DNA of 39,431 nt from an uncultured Bacteroidales bacterium (lineage in GTDB: Bacteria > Bacteroidota > Bacteroidia > Bacteroidales > Muribaculaceae). The stretch is taken from contig CASBHZ010000022.1 in assembly GCA_949123685.1 (NCBI GenBank), positions 1 to 39,431 of the forward strand, written 5' to 3'. Each line of letters begins with the position of its first letter. The stretch's first letter is position 1. A program made the position numbers and the translations under genes. Positions 24,966 to 34,018 of the stretch are shown piece after piece. The notes beneath the pieces are model-generated. The model ran no database searches, was not told where the DNA came from, and worked only from the letters and a program-made list of their open reading frames with translations.

Positions 24966-27122
24966 ATGAAGATTTATAAAACCAACGAAATCAAAAACAT
25001 TGCCCTTCTCGGATCTAAGGGCTCCGGAAAAACCACGCTCGCTGAATCCATGATCTTCGAGTGTGGAGTTATAAAACGTCGTGGCACTGTAGATGCTAAA
25101 AATACTGTGTCCGATTATTTTCCGGTGGAAAAGGAATATGGATATTCCGTATTCTCAACCGTGTTCAATGCCGAATTTAACAATAAGAAACTTAACATCA
25201 TTGACTGCCCCGGTGCAGACGATTTCGTGGGTAATGCATACACCGCCCTTGGCGTATGCGACATGGGTCTGATACTTGTGGATGCCCAGTACGGAGTGGA
25301 AGTAGGAACCGAAAACATATTCCGCACCACAGCCAAACTCAAAAAACCTGTGATCTTCGGTCTCAACCAGATGGATGGCGAAAAAGCCGACTTCGAGAAT
25401 GTGATGGAGCAAATGCGCGAACATTTCGGACCTCGTGTGGTTCAGATACAATACCCTCTGGAATCAGGTCCGAATTTCCATTCCATGATTGACGTTCTCC
25501 TCATGAAAAAATATGAATGGGGACCGGACGGCGGCACGCCCGTAATTTCTGAAATCCCTGAAGATCAGCTTGAGAAAGCACGCGAACTCAATCAGAAACT
25601 CGTTGAGGCAGCTGCAGAAAACGACGAGACTCTCATGGAGAAATTCTTTGAGCAAGGAAGTCTCACGGAAGACGAAATGCGCGAGGGAATACGCAAAGGA
25701 CTTATTGACCGCTCTATATATCCGGTTGTTGTGCTCAGTGCGGCAAAAGATATGGGAGTTCGCCGCCTGATGGAGTTTCTTGGTAACGTGTGCCCATTCG
25801 TAAGCGACATGCCCGCTCCCGAGACCGTAAACGGAGAGGAGGTAAAACCAGATGCTAACGGACCGCTCTCTGTATTCTTCTTCAAGACTTCAGTGGAACC
25901 ACATATAGGCGAGGTATCATATTTCAAGGTGATGAGCGGAACCCTTAAAGCCGGCGAAGACCTTGAGAACGTAGCGCGTGGTGGCAAGGAGCGTCTCGCT
26001 CAGATTTTCACTGTATGCGGTCAGCTACGCAACCCGATTGACACATTGGAAGCCGGCGACATAGGTGCTGCCGTCAAGCTGAAAGATGTGCGCACGGGCA
26101 ACACCCTCAATGCCAAGGGATGCGATTATCAATTTGATTTCATCAAGTATCCGCAACCTAAATATACGAGAGCGATACGTCCGCTCACTGAAAGCGATGC
26201 TGAGAAACTTTCCGGTATACTCACACGTATGCATGAAGAGGATCCCACCTGGATCGTAGAGCAAAGCAAGGAGTTGAAACAGACACTTGTAAAAGGTCAA
26301 GGAGAGTTTCACCTTCGCACTCTCAAATGGCGCATTGAAAACAATGAAAAACTTCCGGTCGAGTTCATAGACCAGAAAATACCATATCGCGAAACAATCA
26401 CGAAGGCTTCACGTGCCGACTATCGCCACAAGAAACAATCCGGTGGTTCCGGTCAGTTTGGCGAAGTGCATCTGATCATTGAGCCTTACACGGAGGGGAT
26501 GCCCGAACCCGACACATATAAGTTTGGCAATCAAGAGTTCAAGCTAAATGTCCGCGACAAACAGGAGATTCCGTTGGATTGGGGCGGCAAGCTCGTGGTC
26601 TACAATTGTATTGTCGGTGGAGCCATTGACGCACGCTTCATACCGGCTATTGTCAAAGGTCTCATGGACCGCATGGAACAGGGACCGCTCACCGGCTCAT
26701 ATGCCCGCGATGTGCGTGTGATGATTTACGATGGCAAGATGCACCCGGTAGATTCTAACGAAATCTCATTCCGCCTTGCCGGTCGCAACGCTTTCTCTCA
26801 GGCATTCAAGGCTGCCAATCCAAAGATCCTTGAACCGGTCTACGATGTGGAAGTGCTTACACCGGGCGACACGATGGGAGATGTAATGAGCGACCTCCAA
26901 GGACGCCGTGCTATAATAATGGGAATGGCTTCCGAAAACGGAATCGAGAAACTATCTGCAAAAGTGCCACTCAAAGAGATGTCTTCCTATTCCACCTCCT
27001 TAAGCTCCATCACCGGTGGACGCAGTTCATTCACAATGGAATTTTCAAGCTATGAGCTTGTTCCATCAGATGTTCAGGAGAAACTGCTCAAGGAATATGC
27101 TGAAACCCAGACTGAGGATTAA
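24966..27122 (+). CDS. EF-G paralogue of the EF-G2 type
   Basis: A 718-residue protein with the full EF-G domain layout: GTPase domain (1 to about 280), beta-barrel domain II, and C-terminal domains with the PYRETITKASRADYRHKKQSGGSGQFGEV block. The P-loop GSKGSGKT (16-23) is intact, but the G3 motif reads DCPGAD with Ala84 where catalytic His is expected, the G4 motif is NQMD instead of NKxD, and switch I lacks the usual ERGITI stretch (reads EKEYGYSV). This agrees with the Bacteroides EF-G2 paralogue, reported to drive translocation without GTP hydrolysis and to matter under carbon limitation in the gut. Start is the ATG at 24966; a TTG at 24957 is less likely. Monocistronic. Confidence 0.9.
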   Translation: MKIYKTNEIKNIALLGSKGSGKTTLAESMIFECGVIKRRGTVDAKNTVSDYFPVEKEYGYSVFSTVFNAEFNNKKLNIIDCPGADDFVGNAYTALGVCDMGLILVDAQYGVEVGTENIFRTTAKLKKPVIFGLNQMDGEKADFENVMEQMREHFGPRVVQIQYPLESGPNFHSMIDVLLMKKYEWGPDGGTPVISEIPEDQLEKARELNQKLVEAAAENDETLMEKFFEQGSLTEDEMREGIRKGLIDRSIYPVVVLSAAKDMGVRRLMEFLGNVCPFVSDMPAPETVNGEEVKPDANGPLSVFFFKTSVEPHIGEVSYFKVMSGTLKAGEDLENVARGGKERLAQIFTVCGQLRNPIDTLEAGDIGAAVKLKDVRTGNTLNAKGCDYQFDFIKYPQPKYTRAIRPLTESDAEKLSGILTRMHEEDPTWIVEQSKELKQTLVKGQGEFHLRTLKWRIENNEKLPVEFIDQKIPYRETITKASRADYRHKKQSGGSGQFGEVHLIIEPYTEGMPEPDTYKFGNQEFKLNVRDKQEIPLDWGGKLVVYNCIVGGAIDARFIPAIVKGLMDRMEQGPLTGSYARDVRVMIYDGKMHPVDSNEISFRLAGRNAFSQAFKAANPKILEPVYDVEVLTPGDTMGDVMSDLQGRRAIIMGMASENGIEKLSAKVPLKEMSSYSTSLSSITGGRSSFTMEFSSYELVPSDVQEKLLKEYAETQTED

Positions 27123-27161
27123 CAACAATAACCTAAGTAACTGATCAGACGATTTTTCAAG

Positions 27162-27194
27162 ACAGGGGTCGCGGATTGAATCCGCGACCCCTGT
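27162..27194. terminator. 14-bp GC-rich stem-loop between convergent genes
   Basis: ACAGGGGTCGCGGA (27162-27175) pairs perfectly with 27181-27194 around a 5-nt loop. It lies between the convergent EF-G2-like and ahpF genes, 40 bp past one stop and 22 bp past the other. No T-run on either side, but position and stability suggest a shared 3' end. Confidence 0.65.
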
Positions 27195-27215
27195 TAAGTA
27201 AACGATAGGTTACCT

Positions 27216-28766
27216 CTATCTCCTCATCCTGTCATCAACAAGGGTCAGGGCAGCTTTTGCCCCCTCCCCCATTGCTATTATTATCTGCTTGTATGGGACA
27301 TTGGTGCAATCTCCGGCAGCATATACTCCCGGCAGATCCGTGCGACAGTATTCGTCAACAAGAATCTCTCCGGCTCGCGTCAGCGAAAGCTGGGTGGAAA
27401 ACGGTTCGCTATTGGCTGTCAAGCCGATCTGAACGAAGACCCCACTGAATTTATATTCCGTCTCTTTTCCCGTTTCTCGATCCTTCACTTTCAATCCGGT
27501 AACTTTATTTCCATCGCCTAAAACTTCATTGACGGCAGATGAAAGATGGATAGAAACATTCGGAAGGCTTCTTACTTTCTCTTGCAATACAGAATCTGCC
27601 TTCAATGTGTCAAGAAACTCAAAAACATCAACATGCGGACATATGGCGGCAAGATCTATAGCGGCTTCAATTCCGGAGTTCCCTCCTCCAATCACCGCCA
27701 CGTTCTTTCCTTTGTAGAACGGTCCGTCACAATGGACACAGAATGCAACCCCTTTACCGATATATTCATTCTCCCCCGGCACACCAAGACGCCGCCAGCT
27801 CGCACCCGTAGCTATTATGACCTGCGGAGATTCAAACACATCCCCTCCCTTGGTTATCACAGACTTTGTACTTGACTTCAAGTCAGCACTTTCAATACTC
27901 CTGTTATCAAATATTTTAATAGGATAATCCTCCATATGCAAGCGTAAATCCGATGCAAGCTTGCCTCCGGTGGTGTGCATGGTGGAAATCAGGTTGTCAA
28001 TACCTACGGTCTCTTTCACCTGACCGCCGACGGTCTTTGCAACCACCGCTACGTTCATTCCTTTTCTGGCAAGATATATCGCGGAAGCCGCACCCGAAGG
28101 ACCACCTCCGAGAACAACCGCATCAAACGACCTCCTGATACTCACAGAACCAGCGTCACCACTGCCAAACTTCTCTTCCAACTTTTCAAGCAATTCGCCA
28201 AGACTGCTTTTACCAACATGCAGCAACTCTCCATTGGCATATACAGTCGGAACAGATTTGACATTCAAGGCTTCCGCCTCCTCGACAGCCATATTTCCGT
28301 CTACGATCTCACTTGAAATATTGTCATTATACAAAGCCATAATGTCAAGTGCCTGCACTACGTCCGGACAATTCGTACACTCAAGGCTCATATATACAGT
28401 CATGGCAATCTCTCCGTTCAGAGCCTTGATACGCGCTGCAAAAGAATCATCCGGAAGATTCTTACCCTTGCCATCGGCATTAAGTATGGCAAGAAGCAAC
28501 GACGTGAACTCATGACCGGCAGGAATACACCGGAATGAAATGCCTGTAGGCACATCGTTCCTTACAAGATGGGCAACTGCCTTATCACTGTTGTTATCTT
28601 TCACGACAATACTCAAACGAGACGACGCTGTGGAAAACTCCATAAAAAACTCTGTCATCCGCTTTGCATCATCAAGAGCGGGATTGCATTCAATCTCGAA
28701 TCTATATTCATTCTTCAGGTCAGAGAATATCTCTTTAACCTGCCCAAGTAAATCTTTATCAAGCAT
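27216..28766 (-). CDS. ahpF: alkyl hydroperoxide reductase subunit F
   Basis: A 516-residue flavoprotein disulfide reductase that passes electrons from NAD(P)H to AhpC. The N-terminal double-thioredoxin-like domain has CTNC (Cys130, Cys133). The FAD-binding domain starts at VVLGGGPSGAASAIY (about 218), the thioredoxin-reductase-like active site is CVHC (Cys343, Cys346) and the NAD-binding loop VIGGGNSGIEAAI follows. All redox cysteines are present, so it should be active. It lies downstream of ahpC with 97 bp between, including a hairpin. Confidence 0.95.
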   Translation of the reverse strand: MLDKDLLGQVKEIFSDLKNEYRFEIECNPALDDAKRMTEFFMEFSTASSRLSIVVKDNNSDKAVAHLVRNDVPTGISFRCIPAGHEFTSLLLAILNADGKGKNLPDDSFAARIKALNGEIAMTVYMSLECTNCPDVVQALDIMALYNDNISSEIVDGNMAVEEAEALNVKSVPTVYANGELLHVGKSSLGELLEKLEEKFGSGDAGSVSIRRSFDAVVLGGGPSGAASAIYLARKGMNVAVVAKTVGGQVKETVGIDNLISTMHTTGGKLASDLRLHMEDYPIKIFDNRSIESADLKSSTKSVITKGGDVFESPQVIIATGASWRRLGVPGENEYIGKGVAFCVHCDGPFYKGKNVAVIGGGNSGIEAAIDLAAICPHVDVFEFLDTLKADSVLQEKVRSLPNVSIHLSSAVNEVLGDGNKVTGLKVKDRETGKETEYKFSGVFVQIGLTANSEPFSTQLSLTRAGEILVDEYCRTDLPGVYAAGDCTNVPYKQIIIAMGEGAKAALTLVDDRMRR

Positions 28767-28788
28767 AATTTAAGGTAAAATTTAAGAA

Positions 28789-28828
28789 ACCGTTCCTCAA
28801 CATTCCATATCGGAGCGTGAGAAACGGT
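28789..28828 (-). terminator. intercistronic hairpin between ahpC and ahpF
   Basis: ACCGTTCCTCA (28789-28799) pairs with TGAGAAACGGT (28818-28828), one mismatch in 11, with an 18-nt loop. On the minus strand TTCTTAAATTTTACC follows. It may be a partial terminator or a processing site, letting ahpC be expressed above ahpF. Confidence 0.5.
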
Positions 28829-28863
28829 CAAATATATTACTTACTTAAGGGGAATTTTAGCGA

Positions 28864-29454
28864 TCAAAGTTTTCCGACCAGATCGATAGATGGCTTCAGC
28901 ACATCATTCCCTTTCTTCCATTTAGCCGGGCAAACATCACCGGGATGCTCTGCAACAAACTGAGCAGCCTCAACTTTACGCAGAAGTTCTTCAGCATTTC
29001 GTCCGATGTTGTTATCTTGTATCTCCGCAATTTTAACATGACCTGAAGGATCAACAACAAAAGTTCCCCTATATGCCATGCCGTCATTCTCTATCATCAC
29101 TCCGAAAGCACGTGCAAGCAATCCCGTCGGGTCTGCCAGCATGGGATATTCTATCTTCCTGATCCTCTCGGAAGTGTCATGCCATGCCTTATGCACGAAA
29201 TGAGAATCTGTAGATACGGAATAAACTTCCACTCCCATTTTCTTTAAATCAGCATACTTATCCTGAAGGTCCTCAAGCTCCGTTGGACATACGAAAGTAA
29301 AATCCGCAGGATAGAAGAAAAATATTGCCCATTTACCCTCCAAATCCTTGTTGCAGACTTTAACAAAATTTCCATTATGATAAGCCATGACACTAAACTC
29401 CGGAACCATCGAATTGATAATCGGTTCCCTCACTACATTATTCTTTTCTTCCAT
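28864..29454 (-). CDS. ahpC: alkyl hydroperoxide reductase subunit C (2-Cys peroxiredoxin)
   Basis: A 196-residue AhpC-type peroxiredoxin that reduces H2O2, organic peroxides and peroxynitrite. The peroxidatic cysteine is Cys56 in ADFTFVCPTELEDL, and the resolving cysteine is Cys175 in GDVCPAKW. YSVSTDSHFVHKAWHD and the RGTFVVDPSG block are typical. Length is slightly above E. coli AhpC. It is the first gene of the ahpC-ahpF unit. Upstream (29455-29601) I see a small leader hairpin (CCGGA 29486-29490 with TCCGG 29497-29501) but no clear consensus promoter or OxyR site. Confidence 0.96.
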   Translation of the reverse strand: MEEKNNVVREPIINSMVPEFSVMAYHNGNFVKVCNKDLEGKWAIFFFYPADFTFVCPTELEDLQDKYADLKKMGVEVYSVSTDSHFVHKAWHDTSERIRKIEYPMLADPTGLLARAFGVMIENDGMAYRGTFVVDPSGHVKIAEIQDNNIGRNAEELLRKVEAAQFVAEHPGDVCPAKWKKGNDVLKPSIDLVGKL

Positions 29455-29601
29455 TTTTATTTATATTCTATATGTTTTCCATAGACCGGAAATATCTCCG
29501 GCTGTAATTAAAAACGCACTCTGATTCTGTTTGTTCTTTTTATTCCGACAATTTATGAATAAGTAACAAAAATTAAGAACCCGTCTGATAATTTGTGAAG
29601 G

Positions 29602-29638
29602 CAAAAAAAGACAAAGTTGTTTAAACAATTTCGTCTTT
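29602..29638 (-). terminator. strong intrinsic terminator of the oxalate operon
   Basis: A 32-bp palindrome (arms 29607-29622 and 29623-29638, two weak pairs) lies 6 bp past the transporter stop. On the minus strand it is followed by seven Ts. This is the clearest intrinsic terminator in the window and marks the end of frc-oxc-transporter. Confidence 0.85.
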
Positions 29639-29643
29639 ACAAT

Positions 29644-30621
29644 TTAGAAATGAGCCACACACATATCTGTAAGCCATATCCATAACGGACAGAATCCTAC
29701 AAACAGAATAACCGAAAGGGTCAATGAAGATGTTCCTGTTGCAACGTATGTATTATATTCATCAGCTATAATGATACCTGAGAAAGCCGGTGGCAACGCA
29801 GCAGCAACAACAAGCATCTTAAGATTCAAAGGATCCATCTTAAAGAGCAAACCCAAAATAAGGATCACAGCTGGCATCATGATCATTTTGAGAATAGAAC
29901 CGAGCACAGCTTGCCAATTAATTCGGATCTTAATTGAAGAAAGGGTTATGCCGGCTGAAAAAACCGCAAGCGATGCATTTGCGCCCTTTATAAGATCAAA
30001 CGACGGACTCGCCCAGTCGGGCCAAGGAATCCCGGCAACAACCCATATCACCGCAAGAATCGGAGCCCATGCCACCGGCTGTGCCAATGCATGAAGAACC
30101 GGCTTCCAGACACTCTCCTTCTTCGTGCTACCCGGATTTTGTTTTTCCAACGAAGCGTTCATAAGTGATAACCCTACCGGAATACCTACGGCATTGACCA
30201 CTATACCTACTATTGCAACCACAAGAGCGACTGAAGGATTAGTGCCAAAAATCGGTTCCAGCACTGCAAAACCAAGAAAGCCAATAGTAGGAGACCCGCT
30301 GATCAATGCCGAAACGGCGGCGTCCGCTCCCGTATTCTTCTTGAAACAATACCTGAATACCCAATAAACAACCATGAAACAAAGCATGATGCCCACAAGC
30401 GATATAAGGGTAAGTTTTATATCACGAGCAAGCATTTCCCTGCTCGCCTGTACAATCGACACGAACAATGCTGCCGGGAGTGCATATACAAGCACAACTT
30501 TATTAAATTTCTTAGCGTCTTCACCCGTGAAAGTACCTCGCTTCCCTGATATGTAACCAGCCAACATCACAACGATAATCGGCACAATGGCATACAGGAT
30601 GACATGCATTATATTTGACAT
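29644..30621 (-). CDS. AEC-family transporter, probable oxalate/formate carrier
   Basis: A 325-residue membrane protein with about ten hydrophobic segments, of the auxin-efflux-carrier family. Early AGYISGKRGTFTGEDAKKFNKVVLVYALPAALF and mid LISGSPTIGFLGFAVLEPIFG are family hallmarks; the late VAAALPPAFSGIIIADEYN also fits. It lies 19 bp behind oxc in a tight operon with frc. In E. coli the AEC protein YfdV is encoded right after frc and oxc, so oxalate uptake or oxalate/formate exchange is a strong contextual inference; the family itself does not prove substrate. There is no OxlT-type MFS carrier in the cluster. Confidence 0.88.
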   Translation of the reverse strand: MSNIMHVILYAIVPIIVVMLAGYISGKRGTFTGEDAKKFNKVVLVYALPAALFVSIVQASREMLARDIKLTLISLVGIMLCFMVVYWVFRYCFKKNTGADAAVSALISGSPTIGFLGFAVLEPIFGTNPSVALVVAIVGIVVNAVGIPVGLSLMNASLEKQNPGSTKKESVWKPVLHALAQPVAWAPILAVIWVVAGIPWPDWASPSFDLIKGANASLAVFSAGITLSSIKIRINWQAVLGSILKMIMMPAVILILGLLFKMDPLNLKMLVVAAALPPAFSGIIIADEYNTYVATGTSSLTLSVILFVGFCPLWIWLTDMCVAHF

Positions 30622-30640
30622 AACTATCAGTTTTCAAGTT

Positions 30641-32410
30641 TCACACCTTTATCGGAATCAGTGGCTGTGGATTAAGATACCCTATATGTCCACTCTCCTT
30701 ACCTGCATCTCCTGCAAGCTGGACATTTATCAATGTAGGTTTGCGGGAAACAATAGCAGACTCAAGGGCATCTTCAAATTCCTCTGGAGTGGTTACATAG
30801 TATCCTTTACCTCCAAAAGCTTCCATCATCATGTCATAACGGGCTTCAAGATCAAGGGTAGTAGGCGCGGGATCCCCGTCATTGCCAAGATTCACTCCTT
30901 CATGATTATATATTCCCCCGTTATTGAACACGCACACCGTTATCGGAAGATTGAAATTAGTCATAGTGCTGACTTCCATACCGGAGAAACCGAACGCGGA
31001 ATCGCCTTGAATAGTAACAACCGGACCGCCCGTTGCCAAGGCTGCACCGATTGCCGAACCGGCACCCATGCCCATAATAGCCCATGTGGCACAATCGATA
31101 CGATGACGAGGCTGGCTCATGTCTATGGCATCCCGACAGTCATCAAGCGTGTTGGCGCCCTCATTGACAAGCGTAACTTCCGGATGTTTTTCAAGCACAC
31201 TTTTAGCGGCACGCAATGCATCCCAATGATCCATAGGTTCGGGACTGGGAGCAAGCTTTTCTGTCATCCGCTGATTAGCTTCCGCTGTGTGAGCCTGCAA
31301 ATCTTTAACCCACTGAGGATCTATCGAAAGTTTATATTCCGGCAAAGCCTGCAGGATCATATCTACGGATGCTCCCAAATCACCTATGACTGGTGCCGCT
31401 ATGGGCACATTGCAGTCAATTTCAGTAGGTTCAATATCAAGCTGAACATATTTATTATCCGGATTCCATTTACCATGACCACGCGACAGAAGCCAATTGA
31501 GACGCGCTCCAACAAGCACTACGACATCTGCTTCCTGCATGATCATGCTACGACATGAAATTGCCGAAAGGGGATGTTTGTCAGGTATAAGTCCCTTAGC
31601 CATCGACATCGGGTAAAACGGGATCCCGGTCTTCTCTACAAGCTCTTTAATCTTGGCATCATTCTGCGAATAGGCGGCTCCTTTTCCTAAAATAAAAACG
31701 GGGCGCTTTGCCGAAGCTATAAGCTCCATAGCCTTTTTTACCGATTCGGGCGACGGATAGCAGACAGGAGCGGGATCGACCGGGACAAACTGCAGGTCAG
31801 CAGCTTCCGCCTTAGACAATACTCCTCCTAATGCAGGAACTGTCATATCAAGATACACTCCTCCCGGACGTCCGGAAAGAGCGGCACGCATTGCGCGTGC
31901 CACACCGACAGAGATATCCTGTGGACGATTTACCCGATAAGCGGCCTTCACCAAAGGCTTGGCTATGGCAAGTTGGTCAAGACCTTCATATGTGCCTTGC
32001 TCAAGATCCACAGCCACACGATCCGACGATCCTGAAATCTGTATCATCGGATAGCAATTGACAGTGGCATTTGCCGTGGCGGTGAGCCCATTAAGAAAAC
32101 CAAGAGACGACACGGTCAGAAGAATACCCGGCTTTTTGGTAAGATAACCATAGGTGGCAGCAGCCATACCAGCCTGCTGTTCAAACCGAAAACTTATAAA
32201 CCTTATTCCGACCTTCTGGCATATATAAGCAACTTCTGTCACAGGAATGCCGACAAGTCCGAAAATCACCTCCACCCCATTAGCTTTCAGGGCATTTGCA
32301 AGGACATACATTCCTGTCATGTCCGTTTGGGGATTCGGAACAGCAGTATGGTTACACACACATGGTTCAAGAATCCTTGAACCGGATTGTTTTATATTAG
32401 TGTTTTCCAT
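30641..32410 (-). CDS. oxc: oxalyl-CoA decarboxylase
   Basis: A 589-residue thiamine-diphosphate enzyme that converts oxalyl-CoA to formyl-CoA and CO2 in the cytoplasm. The N-terminal FGLVGIPVTEVAYICQ and RFEQQAGMAA carry the cofactor-activating Glu (about residue 77). A central nucleotide-binding domain follows. The ThDP and Mg motif is GDSAFGFSGME (about 469-479) continuing to NNGGIYNHEG, both specific to this enzyme rather than acetolactate synthase. The C-terminal GHIGYLNPQ closes the active site. About 25 residues precede the usual start. It is preceded by frc (33-bp gap) and followed by the AEC transporter (19 bp). Confidence 0.95.
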   Translation of the reverse strand: MENTNIKQSGSRILEPCVCNHTAVPNPQTDMTGMYVLANALKANGVEVIFGLVGIPVTEVAYICQKVGIRFISFRFEQQAGMAAATYGYLTKKPGILLTVSSLGFLNGLTATANATVNCYPMIQISGSSDRVAVDLEQGTYEGLDQLAIAKPLVKAAYRVNRPQDISVGVARAMRAALSGRPGGVYLDMTVPALGGVLSKAEAADLQFVPVDPAPVCYPSPESVKKAMELIASAKRPVFILGKGAAYSQNDAKIKELVEKTGIPFYPMSMAKGLIPDKHPLSAISCRSMIMQEADVVVLVGARLNWLLSRGHGKWNPDNKYVQLDIEPTEIDCNVPIAAPVIGDLGASVDMILQALPEYKLSIDPQWVKDLQAHTAEANQRMTEKLAPSPEPMDHWDALRAAKSVLEKHPEVTLVNEGANTLDDCRDAIDMSQPRHRIDCATWAIMGMGAGSAIGAALATGGPVVTIQGDSAFGFSGMEVSTMTNFNLPITVCVFNNGGIYNHEGVNLGNDGDPAPTTLDLEARYDMMMEAFGGKGYYVTTPEEFEDALESAIVSRKPTLINVQLAGDAGKESGHIGYLNPQPLIPIKV

Positions 32411-32443
32411 AATAGATAATCTAAAAATCTGTTTAAAAGCTGT

Positions 32444-33721
32444 TTAGATTGTTCCATTCTTCGCAAATTTAGCTTGTTGCTCGGCTGTGTATCCGAGGGA
32501 TGAGAGAATTTCTTCATTGTTGCCTCCCAAAGTAGGACATGGTCCATAAACAGGCTGATAATTTGAAATAGTGAAAGGAACCCCTACTGTCACAAATGTT
32601 CCGATCTTACCACCTTGGTCAATCTTCACGAGCGTATTGCCGTCATAATTGTTGGGATCTTCCATAATTTCCTTGGTATTGAGCACCGGTGCAACAGGAA
32701 TACCAAACTTCGACAATTCCTCTGTCACTTCATATTTGGTCTTATTGATTGTATATGTCTCAATTCTGGCATAAATCTCTTGTTTATGTTTGTCACGTGC
32801 ATCGGCAGTATTGAAATCAGGATTTGTAAGCCAATCTTCAAAACCAAGACCTTTGCATGCAAGCTCGAAATCTTTCTCTCCTCGTTGCAGGATCACATAT
32901 ACGTATGCATTGGGATCTGTTTCCCAGCCTTTGCATTTATATGTCCAGCCTAACACTCCGGAACCCTCCTGATTTCCGGATCTGGGCACGAAGTCACCGA
33001 ACTTTTGATCCGGATATTGCGGGAACTGCGTAAGATAGCCTATGCGGTCAAGAGTCAGTTGATCCCTCGTCTTTATACGGCATAGGTTAAGGCATGCATT
33101 ATGCATCGACTGATACACGTAGCTGCCTTCTCCGGTGCGTTGCCGCTGTTGCAAAGCTGCAAGAATGCCGATAGTCATATGCATACCCGTGTTAGAATCG
33201 CCCAAAGCAGCACCGGATTGTGTCGGCACATTTTGTTCTCCATCCCACCATCCCGTAGTGGATGCCGCACCGGCAGTAACCTGGGCAACAGGCTCATAAG
33301 CTTTAAGGTCTTTATAGCTCGAAGCCACTGGGAAACCTTTGATTGTACCATATATACAACGTGGATTAAGCTTGTGAACCACATCCCAGCCGAATCCCAA
33401 CTTATCCATTGCTCCGGGATGAAGATTCTCTATAAATATGTCACACTCTTTTATAAGTTTTGTGAGTATCTCTTTACCATCGGGAGTTGCGGCATCAAGC
33501 GAAAGAGACTTTTTATTGGAATTAAGCTGCAAGAAATAATAACTTGGACAGTCTGGATCAAACTGAAGTTCATTACGGGTTGCGTCGCCTGAACCGGGAC
33601 GCTCGATTTTTATAACATCGGCACCAAGCCATGCAAGTAGCTGTGTGCATGAAGGACCAGACTGTACAGCAGTGAAATCAACGATCTTTATGCCCGCAAG
33701 AGGGGCAGTGTTTTGTGTCAT
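32444..33721 (-). CDS. frc: formyl-CoA:oxalate CoA-transferase
   Basis: A 425-residue class III CoA-transferase moving CoA from formyl-CoA to oxalate, regenerating oxalyl-CoA. Key features are KIVDFTAVQSGPSCTQLLAWLGADVIKIERPGSGD broken across residues 12-46, the catalytic Asp near residue 175 in GAALGDSNTGMH, TQFPQYP, and a Gly-containing active-site loop near residue 255 (EGSGVLGW). Length agrees with Oxalobacter Frc (428). First gene of the frc-oxc-transporter operon, divergent from guanine deaminase. The Asp and overall fit make Frc more likely than another CaiB-type transferase, and the adjacent oxc settles it. Confidence 0.94.
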   Translation of the reverse strand: MTQNTAPLAGIKIVDFTAVQSGPSCTQLLAWLGADVIKIERPGSGDATRNELQFDPDCPSYYFLQLNSNKKSLSLDAATPDGKEILTKLIKECDIFIENLHPGAMDKLGFGWDVVHKLNPRCIYGTIKGFPVASSYKDLKAYEPVAQVTAGAASTTGWWDGEQNVPTQSGAALGDSNTGMHMTIGILAALQQRQRTGEGSYVYQSMHNACLNLCRIKTRDQLTLDRIGYLTQFPQYPDQKFGDFVPRSGNQEGSGVLGWTYKCKGWETDPNAYVYVILQRGEKDFELACKGLGFEDWLTNPDFNTADARDKHKQEIYARIETYTINKTKYEVTEELSKFGIPVAPVLNTKEIMEDPNNYDGNTLVKIDQGGKIGTFVTVGVPFTISNYQPVYGPCPTLGGNNEEILSSLGYTAEQQAKFAKNGTI

Positions 33722-34018
33722 AGCAGTATTAAATTAAGTATTAAAATATGTAAAATCAATATAAATATATAAGTACATGTCTTTTCAACATATATTGAAA
33801 TTAAGAAATTCATTGATCTCAATTTGCCATAAAAACGTTTTAATACATATATAAGTTCTGTGTTTTTTCTTTTTTATATCGAAAGAATGATATATCTTTG
33901 TAAATTGTAGCTTTAGGTTGAAACAGGGGCTCGCACTGACTTGTTTTACCTAAGAAACAACTATCTAAAAACGCACTTTAATAAGCTGTTACAAGCTTAA
34001 AGCTTAACAAAGAAATTT
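33722..34018. promoter_or_regulatory. A/T-rich divergent control region, frc operon and guanine deaminase
   Basis: The 297-bp region is very A/T-rich and contains no gene. On the plus strand TATCTTTG at 33893-33900 is an exact -7 match, about 120 bp before the guanine deaminase start; its -33 region is T-rich without a clear TTTG. No exact -7 match was found for the oxalate operon on the minus strand. Confidence 0.45.

Noticed and set aside
30587..31558. 323-codon open frame antisense to oxc
   Set aside because: It lies fully opposite well-supported oxc and transporter sequence, is rich in Cys, His and Arg as expected of a shadow frame, and resembles no family.
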